The notes beneath the pieces are model-generated. The model was not told where the DNA came from and did no database searches. It saw only the letters and a list, made by a program, of their open reading frames with translations. Below are positions 7,651 to 14,722 of a stretch of 45,002 nucleotides of DNA, one piece after another. Source of the stretch: Clostridia bacterium (GTDB taxonomy: Bacteria; Bacillota; Clostridia; Christensenellales; Aristaeellaceae); assembly GCA_017516765.1 (NCBI GenBank), contig JAFXBE010000017.1:1-45002 (forward strand). The letters run 5' to 3'. Every line of letters starts with the position of its first letter. Within the stretch, counting starts at the first letter, position 1. The translations under genes were made by a program, and so were the position numbers.

Positions 7651-7679
7651 TTGACAAACGTTATGGATGGGAGTATCAT
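7651..7679 (+). promoter_or_regulatory. Promoter of the DUF2975-HTH operon
   Basis: Perfect -35 TTGACA (7651-7656), 17-bp spacer, -10 TATCAT (7674-7679). The leader to the first start is about 140 nt. Confidence 0.82.
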
Positions 7680-7822
7680 TCCAACTGTCGAAGCGCAAGA
7701 CACCTCTGCCGGGGTTGGCCTCCCGGCAGAAAAACCGCAGGCGACTGCGGTTATCCCGAAAGCTGATTTACCCTGCGGGCAAAGCCCGTTACCCGAACAT
7801 AATCGATGGAGGAATACATACC

Positions 7823-8377
7823 ATGAATCGACTGAAGAATTCCAAGCTGCTGAAATTCGGCAAGCTCGCCACCCGCATCGTTGAGATCTTCTGCTGGCTG
7901 GGGGTCGCCCTTACCCTGATCTGTGCTGTTGCCTGTATGGTAAACGGCGACTGGACTGCCGAGCATATGCTTACCGGTGAGCCAATCCGTTTCAACGACC
8001 TTACCATTGCCGATTCTGCCGAAACCTTCGGCACCGTTCTGCCTGTGGTGATCACCGCGCTGCTGGGCGGCTGCATCTCCCTTGCGCTGACGGCCATCAT
8101 GTTCCACACCATGCACAGGGTGCTGGCATCCGCCCAGACCGGTTCCCCCTTCCAGAGCGCCAACGTGCGGCGCATCGAGCGCATCGGCTGGCTGGCCATC
8201 ATCTCCCCCATCGTGGGCTGGGCGCTTACCCTGCTGTGCAAATTCATTCTGGGCGATACCATGGTGGATCCTTCCCTGGACATCACCGGGCTGGCGATGG
8301 GGCTGATGGTACTGATCCTGAGCCGGTTTTTCGCCTACGGTGTTTCCCTGCAGAACGACGTGGACGGCTTGGTGTAA
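7823..8377 (+). CDS. DUF2975 membrane protein
   Basis: A 184-residue integral membrane protein with four hydrophobic helices (about 20-40, 75-95, 115-135 and 145-168). The pairing with a small XRE-type HTH gene 12 bp downstream is the hallmark of the DUF2975/YozG-like module, and the sequence fits DUF2975. The ATG at 7823 is chosen because GGAGG ends 10 bp upstream; the open frame extends further 5' but without a ribosome site. Function is unknown; such modules are thought to be membrane sensors or targets of the linked regulator. Confidence 0.85.
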   Translation: MNRLKNSKLLKFGKLATRIVEIFCWLGVALTLICAVACMVNGDWTAEHMLTGEPIRFNDLTIADSAETFGTVLPVVITALLGGCISLALTAIMFHTMHRVLASAQTGSPFQSANVRRIERIGWLAIISPIVGWALTLLCKFILGDTMVDPSLDITGLAMGLMVLILSRFFAYGVSLQNDVDGLV

Positions 8378-8389
8378 GGAGGAGACGGG

Positions 8390-8608
8390 ATGGGCAAGAT
8401 CATTCTGCATCTGGACCGGGTAATGGTGGAGCGGAAAATGTCGCTGAACGAGCTTTCCGAAAAGGTGGGCGTGAGCAATGTGAACCTTTCCAAGCTGAAA
8501 AACAACAAGGTGACCGCCATCCGCTTTTCCACGCTGGAGGCCATCTGCGACGCGCTGCACTGCCAGCCCGGCGACCTGATGGAGTACAGGGAGGATGAAC
8601 AGGGCTGA
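8390..8608 (+). CDS. Small XRE-type HTH regulator (YozG-like)
   Basis: A 72-residue single-domain DNA-binding protein. The helix-turn-helix is seen in LNELSEKVGVSNVNLSKLKNNK and the end has the typical LEAICDALHCQPGDLMEY. Start ATG follows AGGAGG by 7 bp. It is the second gene of the operon and probably binds the ATCG-rich palindrome before the promoter. Members of this family are usually local autoregulators. Confidence 0.93.
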   Translation: MGKIILHLDRVMVERKMSLNELSEKVGVSNVNLSKLKNNKVTAIRFSTLEAICDALHCQPGDLMEYREDEQG

Positions 8609-8671
8609 CGGTTTGTCCGGATGCACAGGCAGCCGGGGGATCCGTTCCCTTTCGCAAAGGAGAGACATCCG

Positions 8672-8950
8672 ATGGAATTTTTGTTTGAACTGCTTTTGGA
8701 ACTGGCTGCCGAGGGTACGGTGGAGCTGAGCAAGAGCCGCAAGGTGCCCATGCCCGTCCGCTGGCTGCTGATCGGCATCATTGCGCTGTTCGGCGCAGCC
8801 GTGATCGGCGTGATGCTGTTTGCCAGCATCACCGCGCTGCGGGACAATGTGCTCTTGGGCATCCTGCTGCTGGCGATCACCCTGTTTGTGCTGGTGATGG
8901 GCGTGATCAAGTTCCGGGATACCTATCTGAAAAAGAAAGCCGGGCAGTAA
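8672..8950 (+). CDS. Small two-helix membrane protein
   Basis: A 92-residue protein, not assigned to a family. Two hydrophobic helices (about 31-51 and 60-80) are preceded by an acidic amphipathic N-terminus and end with a basic tail (YLKKKAGQ). The start at 8672 is chosen over an upstream in-frame ATG because of AAAGGAG 8 bp upstream. It is the third gene of the DUF2975-HTH operon, 63 bp after the HTH gene, and is followed by a strong terminator. Function unknown. Confidence 0.75.
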   Translation: MEFLFELLLELAAEGTVELSKSRKVPMPVRWLLIGIIALFGAAVIGVMLFASITALRDNVLLGILLLAITLFVLVMGVIKFRDTYLKKKAGQ

Positions 8951-8963
8951 GTACGGAGGACCG

Positions 8964-8999
8964 AAAAAAGACCGCATGGTGCATCATGCGGTCTTTTTC
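8964..8999. terminator. Bidirectional terminator
   Basis: AAAAAAGACCGCATG and CATGCGGTCTTTTTCT form a long hairpin with A and T runs on both sides, so it can stop both the plus-strand operon and the minus-strand HTH gene that converge here. Confidence 0.92.
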
Positions 9000-9030
9000 T
9001 TTTTGGGTGAGGCGTTGCCCGGCGGGGTTA

Positions 9031-9534
9031 TTACTCTTCGGCGGCGGCATCACCGGCGGGATCGGCGGCATCGGTATCCTCCGCATCGTCGATGATCTCA
9101 TCGTCCATGTCCATCATCGTTTGCTCCTGATGGATGACGGGGCCGTTGGAGAGGTCTGCCTGATAGAGGGTAACGCCGATAATGCTGCCAACGATGTTGA
9201 GCACATTCAACAGCAACAGGATCCCCAGCACCCATGCGACGATCTTCCAGATCCGGCTGCGGCGGCGGTTCTGGGCTGCCAGCTGTTCGGCGATCTGCGC
9301 CAGCACGGCGGCATATTCGGGGGTGCCGGCATCCTCCGGCACGGGCTGACCCAGCAGCTCGGGTACGGTCACATCCAGCGCATCCGCCAGACGGACGAGG
9401 GCATCCGCATCGGGTACGGAAAGATCTTTTTCCCATTTGGAGACGGTCTGACGAACCACGTTCATACGGTCTGCCAGCTGCTGCTGGGAGAGACCCAGCT
9501 TCTTGCGATAAGTGACGATGTTGTTGCCAAGCAT
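9031..9534 (-). CDS. HTH regulator with one membrane helix
   Basis: A 167-residue protein with an N-terminal XRE helix-turn-helix (GNNIVTYRKKLGLSQQQLAD, then VVRQTVSKWEKDLSVPDADALVRLADALDV), a linker, one hydrophobic helix (about 103-128) and a very acidic C-terminal tail outside or near the membrane. This HTH-plus-membrane layout is common in clostridia and suggests a regulator tethered to the membrane. The open frame extends upstream to 9750, but that part is repeat-like; ATG 9534 has AAGGAAG upstream. It converges on the DUF2975 operon. Target genes are unknown. Confidence 0.88.
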   Translation of the reverse strand: MLGNNIVTYRKKLGLSQQQLADRMNVVRQTVSKWEKDLSVPDADALVRLADALDVTVPELLGQPVPEDAGTPEYAAVLAQIAEQLAAQNRRRSRIWKIVAWVLGILLLLNVLNIVGSIIGVTLYQADLSNGPVIHQEQTMMDMDDEIIDDAEDTDAADPAGDAAAEE

Positions 9535-9569
9535 TGGGGGGGGACACTTCCTTTCGTTTGGATGCCTCA

Positions 9570-9598
9570 ACCATACCGCCAATGCTGAAACGAAGCAA
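9570..9598 (-). promoter_or_regulatory. Promoter of the HTH-membrane gene
   Basis: Minus-strand -35 TTGCTT (9593-9598), 17-bp spacer, -10 TATGGT (9570-9575). Confidence 0.5.
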
Positions 9599-9754
9599 GC
9601 AACGGGGTTACACAATGCCGCAACGGACGGTAACAAAGCGGCAACGCGGGGGCGCAGGGGGGATGCAGGGGGATGCGTACACCATATAGGATGTGTAGAA
9701 ATGAAGAGGACAGGCAAATCGAAATGGTATGTCTTCCAAGCTCCAAGCACCCTC

Positions 9755-9911
9755 AGTCTGCCCTCCGGGCAGACAGCTCCCTCCTGACGGAAGGAGCCTT
9801 ATGGGGGGACGCCGTTACGGCAGACTGCTCCCTCCTGCGGAAGGAGCCTTATAGGGGGATGCCGTTACGGCAGGCAGCTCCCTCCGGAGGAAGGAGCCTT
9901 TTCTGTTGGCT
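9755..9911. repeat. Three tandem two-hairpin repeats (family B)
   Basis: Three consecutive units. Each has a first hairpin of variable sequence (GTCTGCC-CTCC-GGGCAGAC, then GCCG-TTA-CGGC twice) followed by a second hairpin of form GCTCCCTCC-N3/4-GGAAGGAGC and CTTAT or CTTTT. The same two-hairpin plan occurs at 11962-11996, 35052-35153, 35705-35810, 35914-36004 and 44706-44805. No coding potential is supported. Confidence 0.75.
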
Positions 9912-9940
9912 TATTTCCAACAAGCCGGGCGATCCGGAAG

Positions 9941-10050
9941 GGATCTTTCCCTTGCCCTTTGCGCCCGTGAAACGGGCGCAAACAGCGGGGGTGCAGGGGG
10001 ATATCATATCCCCCTGCCGGGGTGCGGGGCAGCGCCCCGCCGTCTCCCCC
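9941..10050. repeat. GC-rich hairpin string (family A)
   Basis: Consecutive inverted repeats lie just beyond the stop of the M3 peptidase: GCGCCCGTGAAACGGGCGC, GCAGGGGGAT-ATC-ATATCCCCCTGC and GCGGGGC-AGC-GCCCCGC. The stems differ between copies in the window but the pairing is kept. They could act as terminators or mRNA 3' end protectors; this is inference. Confidence 0.65.
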
Positions 10051-10051
10051 A

Positions 10052-11800
10052 TCACTTGCACAGGCTTACAAACTCGTCCACTTCGCTGCGCACCACATCC
10101 AGCGCGCTGCGCCAGTAATCCACGCTGCGCACGTCGATGCCCACGGAAGCGGCTACATCGGCGACGGTGCCGTTGCCGCAGGCGGCCAGCATGGCATCAT
10201 ACTTGGGCAGGAAAGCCGCGCCTTCCTTCTGATAGAGGGCGAACACGCCCAGACCGAACAGCAGACCGAAGGCATAGGGGAAGTTGTAGAAATGCAGGCC
10301 CACGCTGTAGTAGTGGCTCTTGTTGACCCACATGGAGGGGTGGCGCAGGTTCTTGTCCAGACCGTCGCCGTAGGCGGCCTCCTGAGCATCCAGCATCATC
10401 CGGTTCAGCTCGGCTGCACTGGGGGTGTGGGTCTTGCGGGCTTCGAAAACGCCGGTCTCGAACAGGAAGCGGCTGTAGATATCCACCACGGTCTGGGTGG
10501 CTTCCATCAGGCTGTTTTCCAGAAGCACGAAGCGGCTCTTTTCATCGGCGGTCTTGCGCACGGTGTGGCTGAGCAGAGTCTCGTTGAAAATGGAGGCGGT
10601 CTCTGCCAGCTGCATGGGCACGTTGGTCATGAGGACGGGCACCCGCTCCAGGCAGCGGTCGTGCCAGCCGTGACCCAGCTCGTGGGCAAGGGTGCTGACA
10701 TCGGAGAAGCTGCCGACGAAGTTGGTCAGGATGCGGCAGAGCTTCTTCTGGTGGTAGCCCGCACAGAAGGCGCCGCCCGCCTTGCCCTCCCTGGGCAGGA
10801 AATCGATCCAGCGGTTGTCGAAAGCATGAGCCATGAACGCGCCCATTTCAGGGTGTACCTCGGAGAAGGTGGAAACCAGCAGCTCCCGGGCTTCCTCCAC
10901 GGTATAGCGCAGGCTGGCCTCGCCAACAGGGGCGAAGAGGTCGTAGAAGGGCAGACCGTCGTTATGCCCCAGCAGCTTGCCCTTGGCACGCAGATAGCGG
11001 CGGAAATCGGGCAGGGCTTCCTTGATGGCGGTGAGCATGGCATCCAGGGTCTCCCGATCCATGCGGCTTTCCATCAGCTGGCGGGTAAGGATATCGGGGT
11101 ACTTCTGCGCCTCGCACATGGTAAGGGCTTCGCCCTTGATGCCGCTGAGACAGAACGCCATGGAGGTCTCCACCTTGGCGTAGGAGGCCAGCTCGGCCTC
11201 GTAGGCGGCTTTGCGCACGGCGGGATCGGGATCGTACGCCATGCCGCGGACGGCGGGCAGGGGCAGGCTCTTGCCGTCCAGCTCTACGGTATGGCTGCCC
11301 ATGAGCCGGTCGCGCAGCTTGGAGAAGGCCTCCGCGCCGTCCAGCGACATGCGCAGCATCCACTTTTCCATCTCTTCGGGCAGCAGATGCTCTGCCTGCT
11401 CCTTGGTTTCCCGGAGCATGAAGGCATGCTGCCGGAGCAGGTCGCTGCCTGCAATGCAGGCTTCCAAATCGGCGATGCCGCCCACAAGGCGCACCATGGC
11501 GCTGCTGTTGAGCTGTACATCCACCATCATATTGCTGAGGCGGTCCTGATAGCGTTGGGCGGCTTCGTTGTTGCAGTCGGTGGCAAGGGTGAGCTCGGTG
11601 AAGCCGTAGGCGTTGCTGAGCAGGTTTTCCAGCTCGGCAGCGGCTGCCACCATTTTTTCCAGCTTTTCGGTATCGCCGATGGCTTCGGCGGCGATGGCGG
11701 CGGCGGAATGGCTCAGCTCGGTGATGTGCTGAATGTCGGCTTCCAGACGGGGGTCGTCAAAGCCGTTGTAGAAGACGGACAGATCCCATGTCATTTCCAT
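10052..11800 (-). CDS. M3 family oligoendopeptidase (PepF-like)
   Basis: A 582-residue cytosolic zinc metallopeptidase that cleaves short peptides. The active site HELGH is at residues 373-377, with the further conserved motif ETASIFNE (Glu about 400). The N-terminal half (about 1-330) is the helical cap region typical of the PepF/M3 group. Length is usual for the family. The start follows an AGGAG site in the 5' region. It is a single-gene unit; a family A hairpin string follows its 3' end and a repeat-rich gap lies upstream. A role in peptide recycling is inferred. Confidence 0.95.
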   Translation of the reverse strand: MEMTWDLSVFYNGFDDPRLEADIQHITELSHSAAAIAAEAIGDTEKLEKMVAAAAELENLLSNAYGFTELTLATDCNNEAAQRYQDRLSNMMVDVQLNSSAMVRLVGGIADLEACIAGSDLLRQHAFMLRETKEQAEHLLPEEMEKWMLRMSLDGAEAFSKLRDRLMGSHTVELDGKSLPLPAVRGMAYDPDPAVRKAAYEAELASYAKVETSMAFCLSGIKGEALTMCEAQKYPDILTRQLMESRMDRETLDAMLTAIKEALPDFRRYLRAKGKLLGHNDGLPFYDLFAPVGEASLRYTVEEARELLVSTFSEVHPEMGAFMAHAFDNRWIDFLPREGKAGGAFCAGYHQKKLCRILTNFVGSFSDVSTLAHELGHGWHDRCLERVPVLMTNVPMQLAETASIFNETLLSHTVRKTADEKSRFVLLENSLMEATQTVVDIYSRFLFETGVFEARKTHTPSAAELNRMMLDAQEAAYGDGLDKNLRHPSMWVNKSHYYSVGLHFYNFPYAFGLLFGLGVFALYQKEGAAFLPKYDAMLAACGNGTVADVAASVGIDVRSVDYWRSALDVVRSEVDEFVSLCK

Positions 11801-11846
11801 GCGGTATCACTCCTGTTGATGTTTTTTTGGGGGGATTGTGCAAACA

Positions 11847-11866
11847 GGGCAGAGGTATCTCTGCCC
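11847..11866. terminator. Short GC hairpin between pepF and the GntR gene
   Basis: GGGCAGAG-GTAT-CTCTGCCC is a perfect 8-bp stem. It lies upstream of the peptidase gene and downstream of the GntR gene on the same strand. No clean T-run follows, so terminator activity is uncertain. Confidence 0.4.
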
Positions 11867-11888
11867 TGATGGGGTATGGGGTTGTGGG

Positions 11889-12243
11889 GGGGTGGGTGGC
11901 TTGGGGGACAGTTCTTTCGTTGCGGAGCCTTGGGGGGTGGGCGATGGGGGACAATCCCTCCGGCGCTTCGCGCCACCTCCCTTTGCACAAGGGAGGCTTT
12001 AGGGGGGTGGGTGGCTTGGGGGACAGCTCTTTCGCTGCGGAGCCTTTAGGGGTGGGCGATGGGGGGCAATCCCTCCGTCTGCCCTGCGGGCAGCCAGCCT
12101 ACGGCCCGCAACCTCAGTCGGCGTACAGACCACTAACCGTGGTCTGTACTTGCTTCGGCCCGAGACTGCGGGGCGCTAACGCCTTCGGCGTTGTGCGCAC
12201 TGCGCACGCGCTTCCCTACGTCGCCCTTTGCACAAGGGAGGCT
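11889..12243. repeat. Duplicated repeat block with inserted element C
   Basis: A unit beginning GGGGTGGGTGGCTTGGGGGA occurs at 11889-11961 and 12004-12076. The first is followed by a two-hairpin element (GGCGC-TTC-GCGCC at 11962-11974, then CCTCCC-N9-GGGAGG at 11976-11996). The second has its first hairpin (CTGCC-CTGC-GGGCAG, 12079-12093) but then about 128 bp of other sequence before the second hairpin (12223-12240). That inserted part (about 12105-12195) matches, inverted, 35515-35610 and holds a perfect 11-bp stem, GTACAGACCAC / GTGGTCTGTAC. No gene is supported in this roughly 500-bp gap. Confidence 0.7.
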
Positions 12244-12306
12244 TGGGGGTGGTCATTGTCCTGCTCGGCTACAGCCAACAGACCCGAAAAGATCCCACGA
12301 AGTGGG

Positions 12307-12996
12307 TCACCCGTTCTGGGCGAGCTTGGTTTCTTTGAGGGCCAGAAGGCAGGTCTCCTTGCTGCGCTCGATGTGCTTTTCCATGAGGGCGGTGAAGCTC
12401 TCCAGATCCTTCTTCTCCACGTAATCCACCAGCAGGTGATGCTCCTGATGGGCGGCGGCGCGGCGGTTTTCCTTGGCGATGGCCACGGCGGAGAAGCGGC
12501 GGATGTATTCATCCTGCCCTTCGATGACCCGCAGGATGCGGCGCTGCCCGGAAATGCTGGCCAGACGGCTGTGGAAATTGCGGGCGGCGGGAGAGAGCTT
12601 CTCCACATCGCCGGCGGCATCCAGCACATCCAGCTCGGCAAGCATCTGGCGCAGCTCGGCGATATCGGCAGGGGTGGCGTTTTCGATGATGTGGGGCAGG
12701 ATGAGCATCTCCAGCGAGTTGCGGATGGTGTAGATCTCGTTTACATCGGCAATGGTGAAGGCGCGCACCACCACGCCGCGGCGCAGCACGTATTCCACCA
12801 GACCGTCCCGCTCCAGCTTGCGCAGGGCTTCGCGCAGGGGGGTGCGGCTAATGTGCATGCGGTCGGCATAGTCGGTTTCCACAATGCGGGTACCGGCAGG
12901 GATCTCGCCGGTGATGATGGCTTTTTTCAGGGTCTCATATGCAATCTCGCGGATCGGCTTGCTTTCGACAGAAGGCTGCAGGATCATGGTGTTCAT
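12307..12996 (-). CDS. GntR-family regulator, FadR subfamily
   Basis: A 229-residue transcription regulator. The N-terminal winged helix-turn-helix has the usual AYETLKKAIITGEIPAGTRI and HISRTPLREALRKLERDGLVE segments. The C-terminal all-helical FCD ligand domain (about 95-220) carries the metal/ligand-binding residues typical of the family (for example NFHSRL and HLLVDYVEKKD). Effector and targets cannot be told; FadR-type regulators usually sense organic or sugar acids. Start ATG follows AAAGGAG by 8 bp. A short palindrome lies between its promoter and start, suggesting autoregulation. Confidence 0.94.
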   Translation of the reverse strand: MNTMILQPSVESKPIREIAYETLKKAIITGEIPAGTRIVETDYADRMHISRTPLREALRKLERDGLVEYVLRRGVVVRAFTIADVNEIYTIRNSLEMLILPHIIENATPADIAELRQMLAELDVLDAAGDVEKLSPAARNFHSRLASISGQRRILRVIEGQDEYIRRFSAVAIAKENRRAAAHQEHHLLVDYVEKKDLESFTALMEKHIERSKETCLLALKETKLAQNG

Positions 12997-13028
12997 TCTC
13001 TGCTCTCCTTTGTACTAATTTTGTACTT

Positions 13029-13071
13029 TGTATACAGAGAGAATACTAACAAAGGATGCGGCGATTGTCAA
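13029..13071 (-). promoter_or_regulatory. GntR promoter and likely operator
   Basis: Minus-strand -35 TTGACA (13066-13071), 17-bp spacer, -10 TAGTAT (13043-13048). The palindrome TGTATACA (13029-13036) lies at the predicted start site, a good position for self-repression; it resembles the GTATAC-type sites of FadR-subfamily regulators. Confidence 0.75.
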
Positions 13072-13141
13072 GCAAAACAGAAAGGAAATTGCAAAGAATC
13101 TGATCTTTTTATCAAACATGTACCCCATTATGAACAGACTA

Positions 13142-13150
13142 TGGTATAAT
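13142..13150 (+). promoter_or_regulatory. Extended -10 promoter
   Basis: TGG followed by perfect TATAAT (13145-13150), i.e. an extended -10 element without a good -35 box, 70 bp before the start of the membrane protein gene. Confidence 0.6.
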
Positions 13151-13219
13151 TGATATCAATCAATCTGTTTGTATAACAGCATACCCACCCCACAAACAAA
13201 CGCCAAAGGAGCACAAAAA

Positions 13220-14440
13220 ATGCGGAACTTCTTTTCATCATTGCGCAAAACCCTGCTGAGTCTGCTTACGATTATCGGTATTTCGCTGGTGGTACTGTTG
13301 TGTATCTTCGGGATCATCAAGTTTTTCCAAGACACCAATGCAAAGGATGAGGCTCTCTGGCAGGGCTTCTTCTGCGCCATTACAGCGCTGCTGTTCTTTC
13401 CGGTGTGCATTGTTCTGGGCTTCTGCACCATCAGTCTGGCGAGCGGCATCGTGAACCAGGATCTGCGGTGGAAATGGCTGCTGATGCTGGCGCCCGGTGC
13501 GGCAGTTTTCCTCTTCGGCTATCTGCTGACCGGCGGGCACGCCGAACTGATCCCCGTCCCCGGCTTCCTGAAACCCGTCTTTGATGTGTTTGCCGGGCAG
13601 CCGGATATGACCGGACCCTATTGCATGCTCTTCGGCGGCACCATGGTGCTGATGCTGATCTACTCCGGCTTGCGGGTCATTGCTCCGGTTGCGATTGTGA
13701 AGCTGGTTGCCGGGCTTGCCATTCTGCTTGCCTTTACTACTTACTGCATCAACGGCGCATTCAGCGGCGATGCGGAAGGGCTTGAAGGCATCATATTTTT
13801 TCTGGGCATTATCTTTGGCGCGACTTTTACCGGTATGTTCAGCTTCAAGATCAGCGATATTTTTGCCCATAATGTATTTGGTCGAATGAAGCCCTTCTTC
13901 TGGCTGATGTATCTGCTCAGCTCCCTGCTGAGCCTTCTGGGGCTGGTGCTGGCGGCAGGCAACATGTTCTTCAGCGATCTGATCTACAATCTGATCTATG
14001 AATGGCTGCCGGGGCTGCTCTACGACTATGCGGACTTGCTGCAGGGCGTGAACGGCTTCCTGCTGGGGCTTCTGCTTCTGGGCACCGGGTTTCTGTGGCT
14101 GCTCTCCACCGTAGGCGTTCAGGGGGAACGCTGCTCCAACTGCGGCGGGTACGGGTATGAAGAGGCTGAAAAGCTGGGGGTCGTCAGTTCGTTTATTGCC
14201 GGCGAATATATCATCGACCGGAGCAGACTCACTTCCATTACCGTTTACTCGAACGGCGTCCATGTTGATGAATATGAAGACAGTCAGGATAAGAGGCAAA
14301 TCGTGCGCTATAAGGAGAAAGAAGCCATCGGGTGCCGTTACTGCGGACAGGACTACGGAACCCGCACTTATGAGGGAAGCTATGAGCAAGATGCCGGTTC
14401 CACAGATATGGGCAGCCACCGTGAATGGCGTATTTTCTGA
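13220..14440 (+). CDS. Polytopic membrane protein with CxxC pairs
   Basis: A 406-residue protein that I do not recognise. It has about eight hydrophobic helices up to residue 305, then a hydrophilic C-terminal part. That part has two CxxC knuckles, CSNCGGYGYE and CRYCGQDYG, about 75 residues apart; together they could form a zinc ribbon on the cytosolic side. ATG 13220 is chosen because AAAGGAG lies 7 bp upstream; an upstream in-frame ATG at 13169 lacks one. It is a single-gene unit with its own promoter and terminator. Function unknown. Confidence 0.8.
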   Translation: MRNFFSSLRKTLLSLLTIIGISLVVLLCIFGIIKFFQDTNAKDEALWQGFFCAITALLFFPVCIVLGFCTISLASGIVNQDLRWKWLLMLAPGAAVFLFGYLLTGGHAELIPVPGFLKPVFDVFAGQPDMTGPYCMLFGGTMVLMLIYSGLRVIAPVAIVKLVAGLAILLAFTTYCINGAFSGDAEGLEGIIFFLGIIFGATFTGMFSFKISDIFAHNVFGRMKPFFWLMYLLSSLLSLLGLVLAAGNMFFSDLIYNLIYEWLPGLLYDYADLLQGVNGFLLGLLLLGTGFLWLLSTVGVQGERCSNCGGYGYEEAEKLGVVSSFIAGEYIIDRSRLTSITVYSNGVHVDEYEDSQDKRQIVRYKEKEAIGCRYCGQDYGTRTYEGSYEQDAGSTDMGSHREWRIF

Positions 14441-14530
14441 GCAGCTTGACACACAGGGTGTTACGGTGATGGGCGCACCGTTTTCCTGCTGCTGAGTTAT
14501 CTTTGCCATATGCCCGCTTTCTGAAAAACA

Positions 14531-14580
14531 AACCCCGGATGTACTGCTGCCAAAGCATCGGCAGGTACATCCGGGGTTTT
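14531..14580. terminator. Terminator between converging genes
   Basis: AACCCCGGATGTACTGC... pairs with ...GTACATCCGGGGTTTT. The stem is at least 14 bp and a T-run follows on the plus strand; the A-rich left flank allows function on the minus strand too. Confidence 0.88.
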
Positions 14581-14624
14581 CAGTTATGTTGTACTGTATC
14601 CCCCACTGCGCACGCAAAGCGGGC

Positions 14625-14722
14625 GCAGGATGCGGGGTGCAGGGGCATCATGCCCCTGCCGGGTTCCCCAAGGGCAGCGCCCTTGGGCGGGGTTTGGGGC
14701 AGTGCCCCAACGTATCCCCCCG
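14625..14722. repeat. GC-rich hairpin string (family A)
   Basis: Three successive inverted repeats, GCAGGGG-CATCAT-GCCCCTGC, CCAAGGGC-AGC-GCCCTTGG and GTTTGGGGC-AGT-GCCCCAAC, lie beyond the stop of the mutase gene. Each stem differs but is internally complementary. Confidence 0.65.

Noticed and set aside
9535..9750. N-terminal extension of the HTH-membrane regulator
   Set aside because: The extra 72 codons cover the promoter and repeat-like sequence; the ATG at 9534 has a ribosome site and starts the HTH domain correctly.
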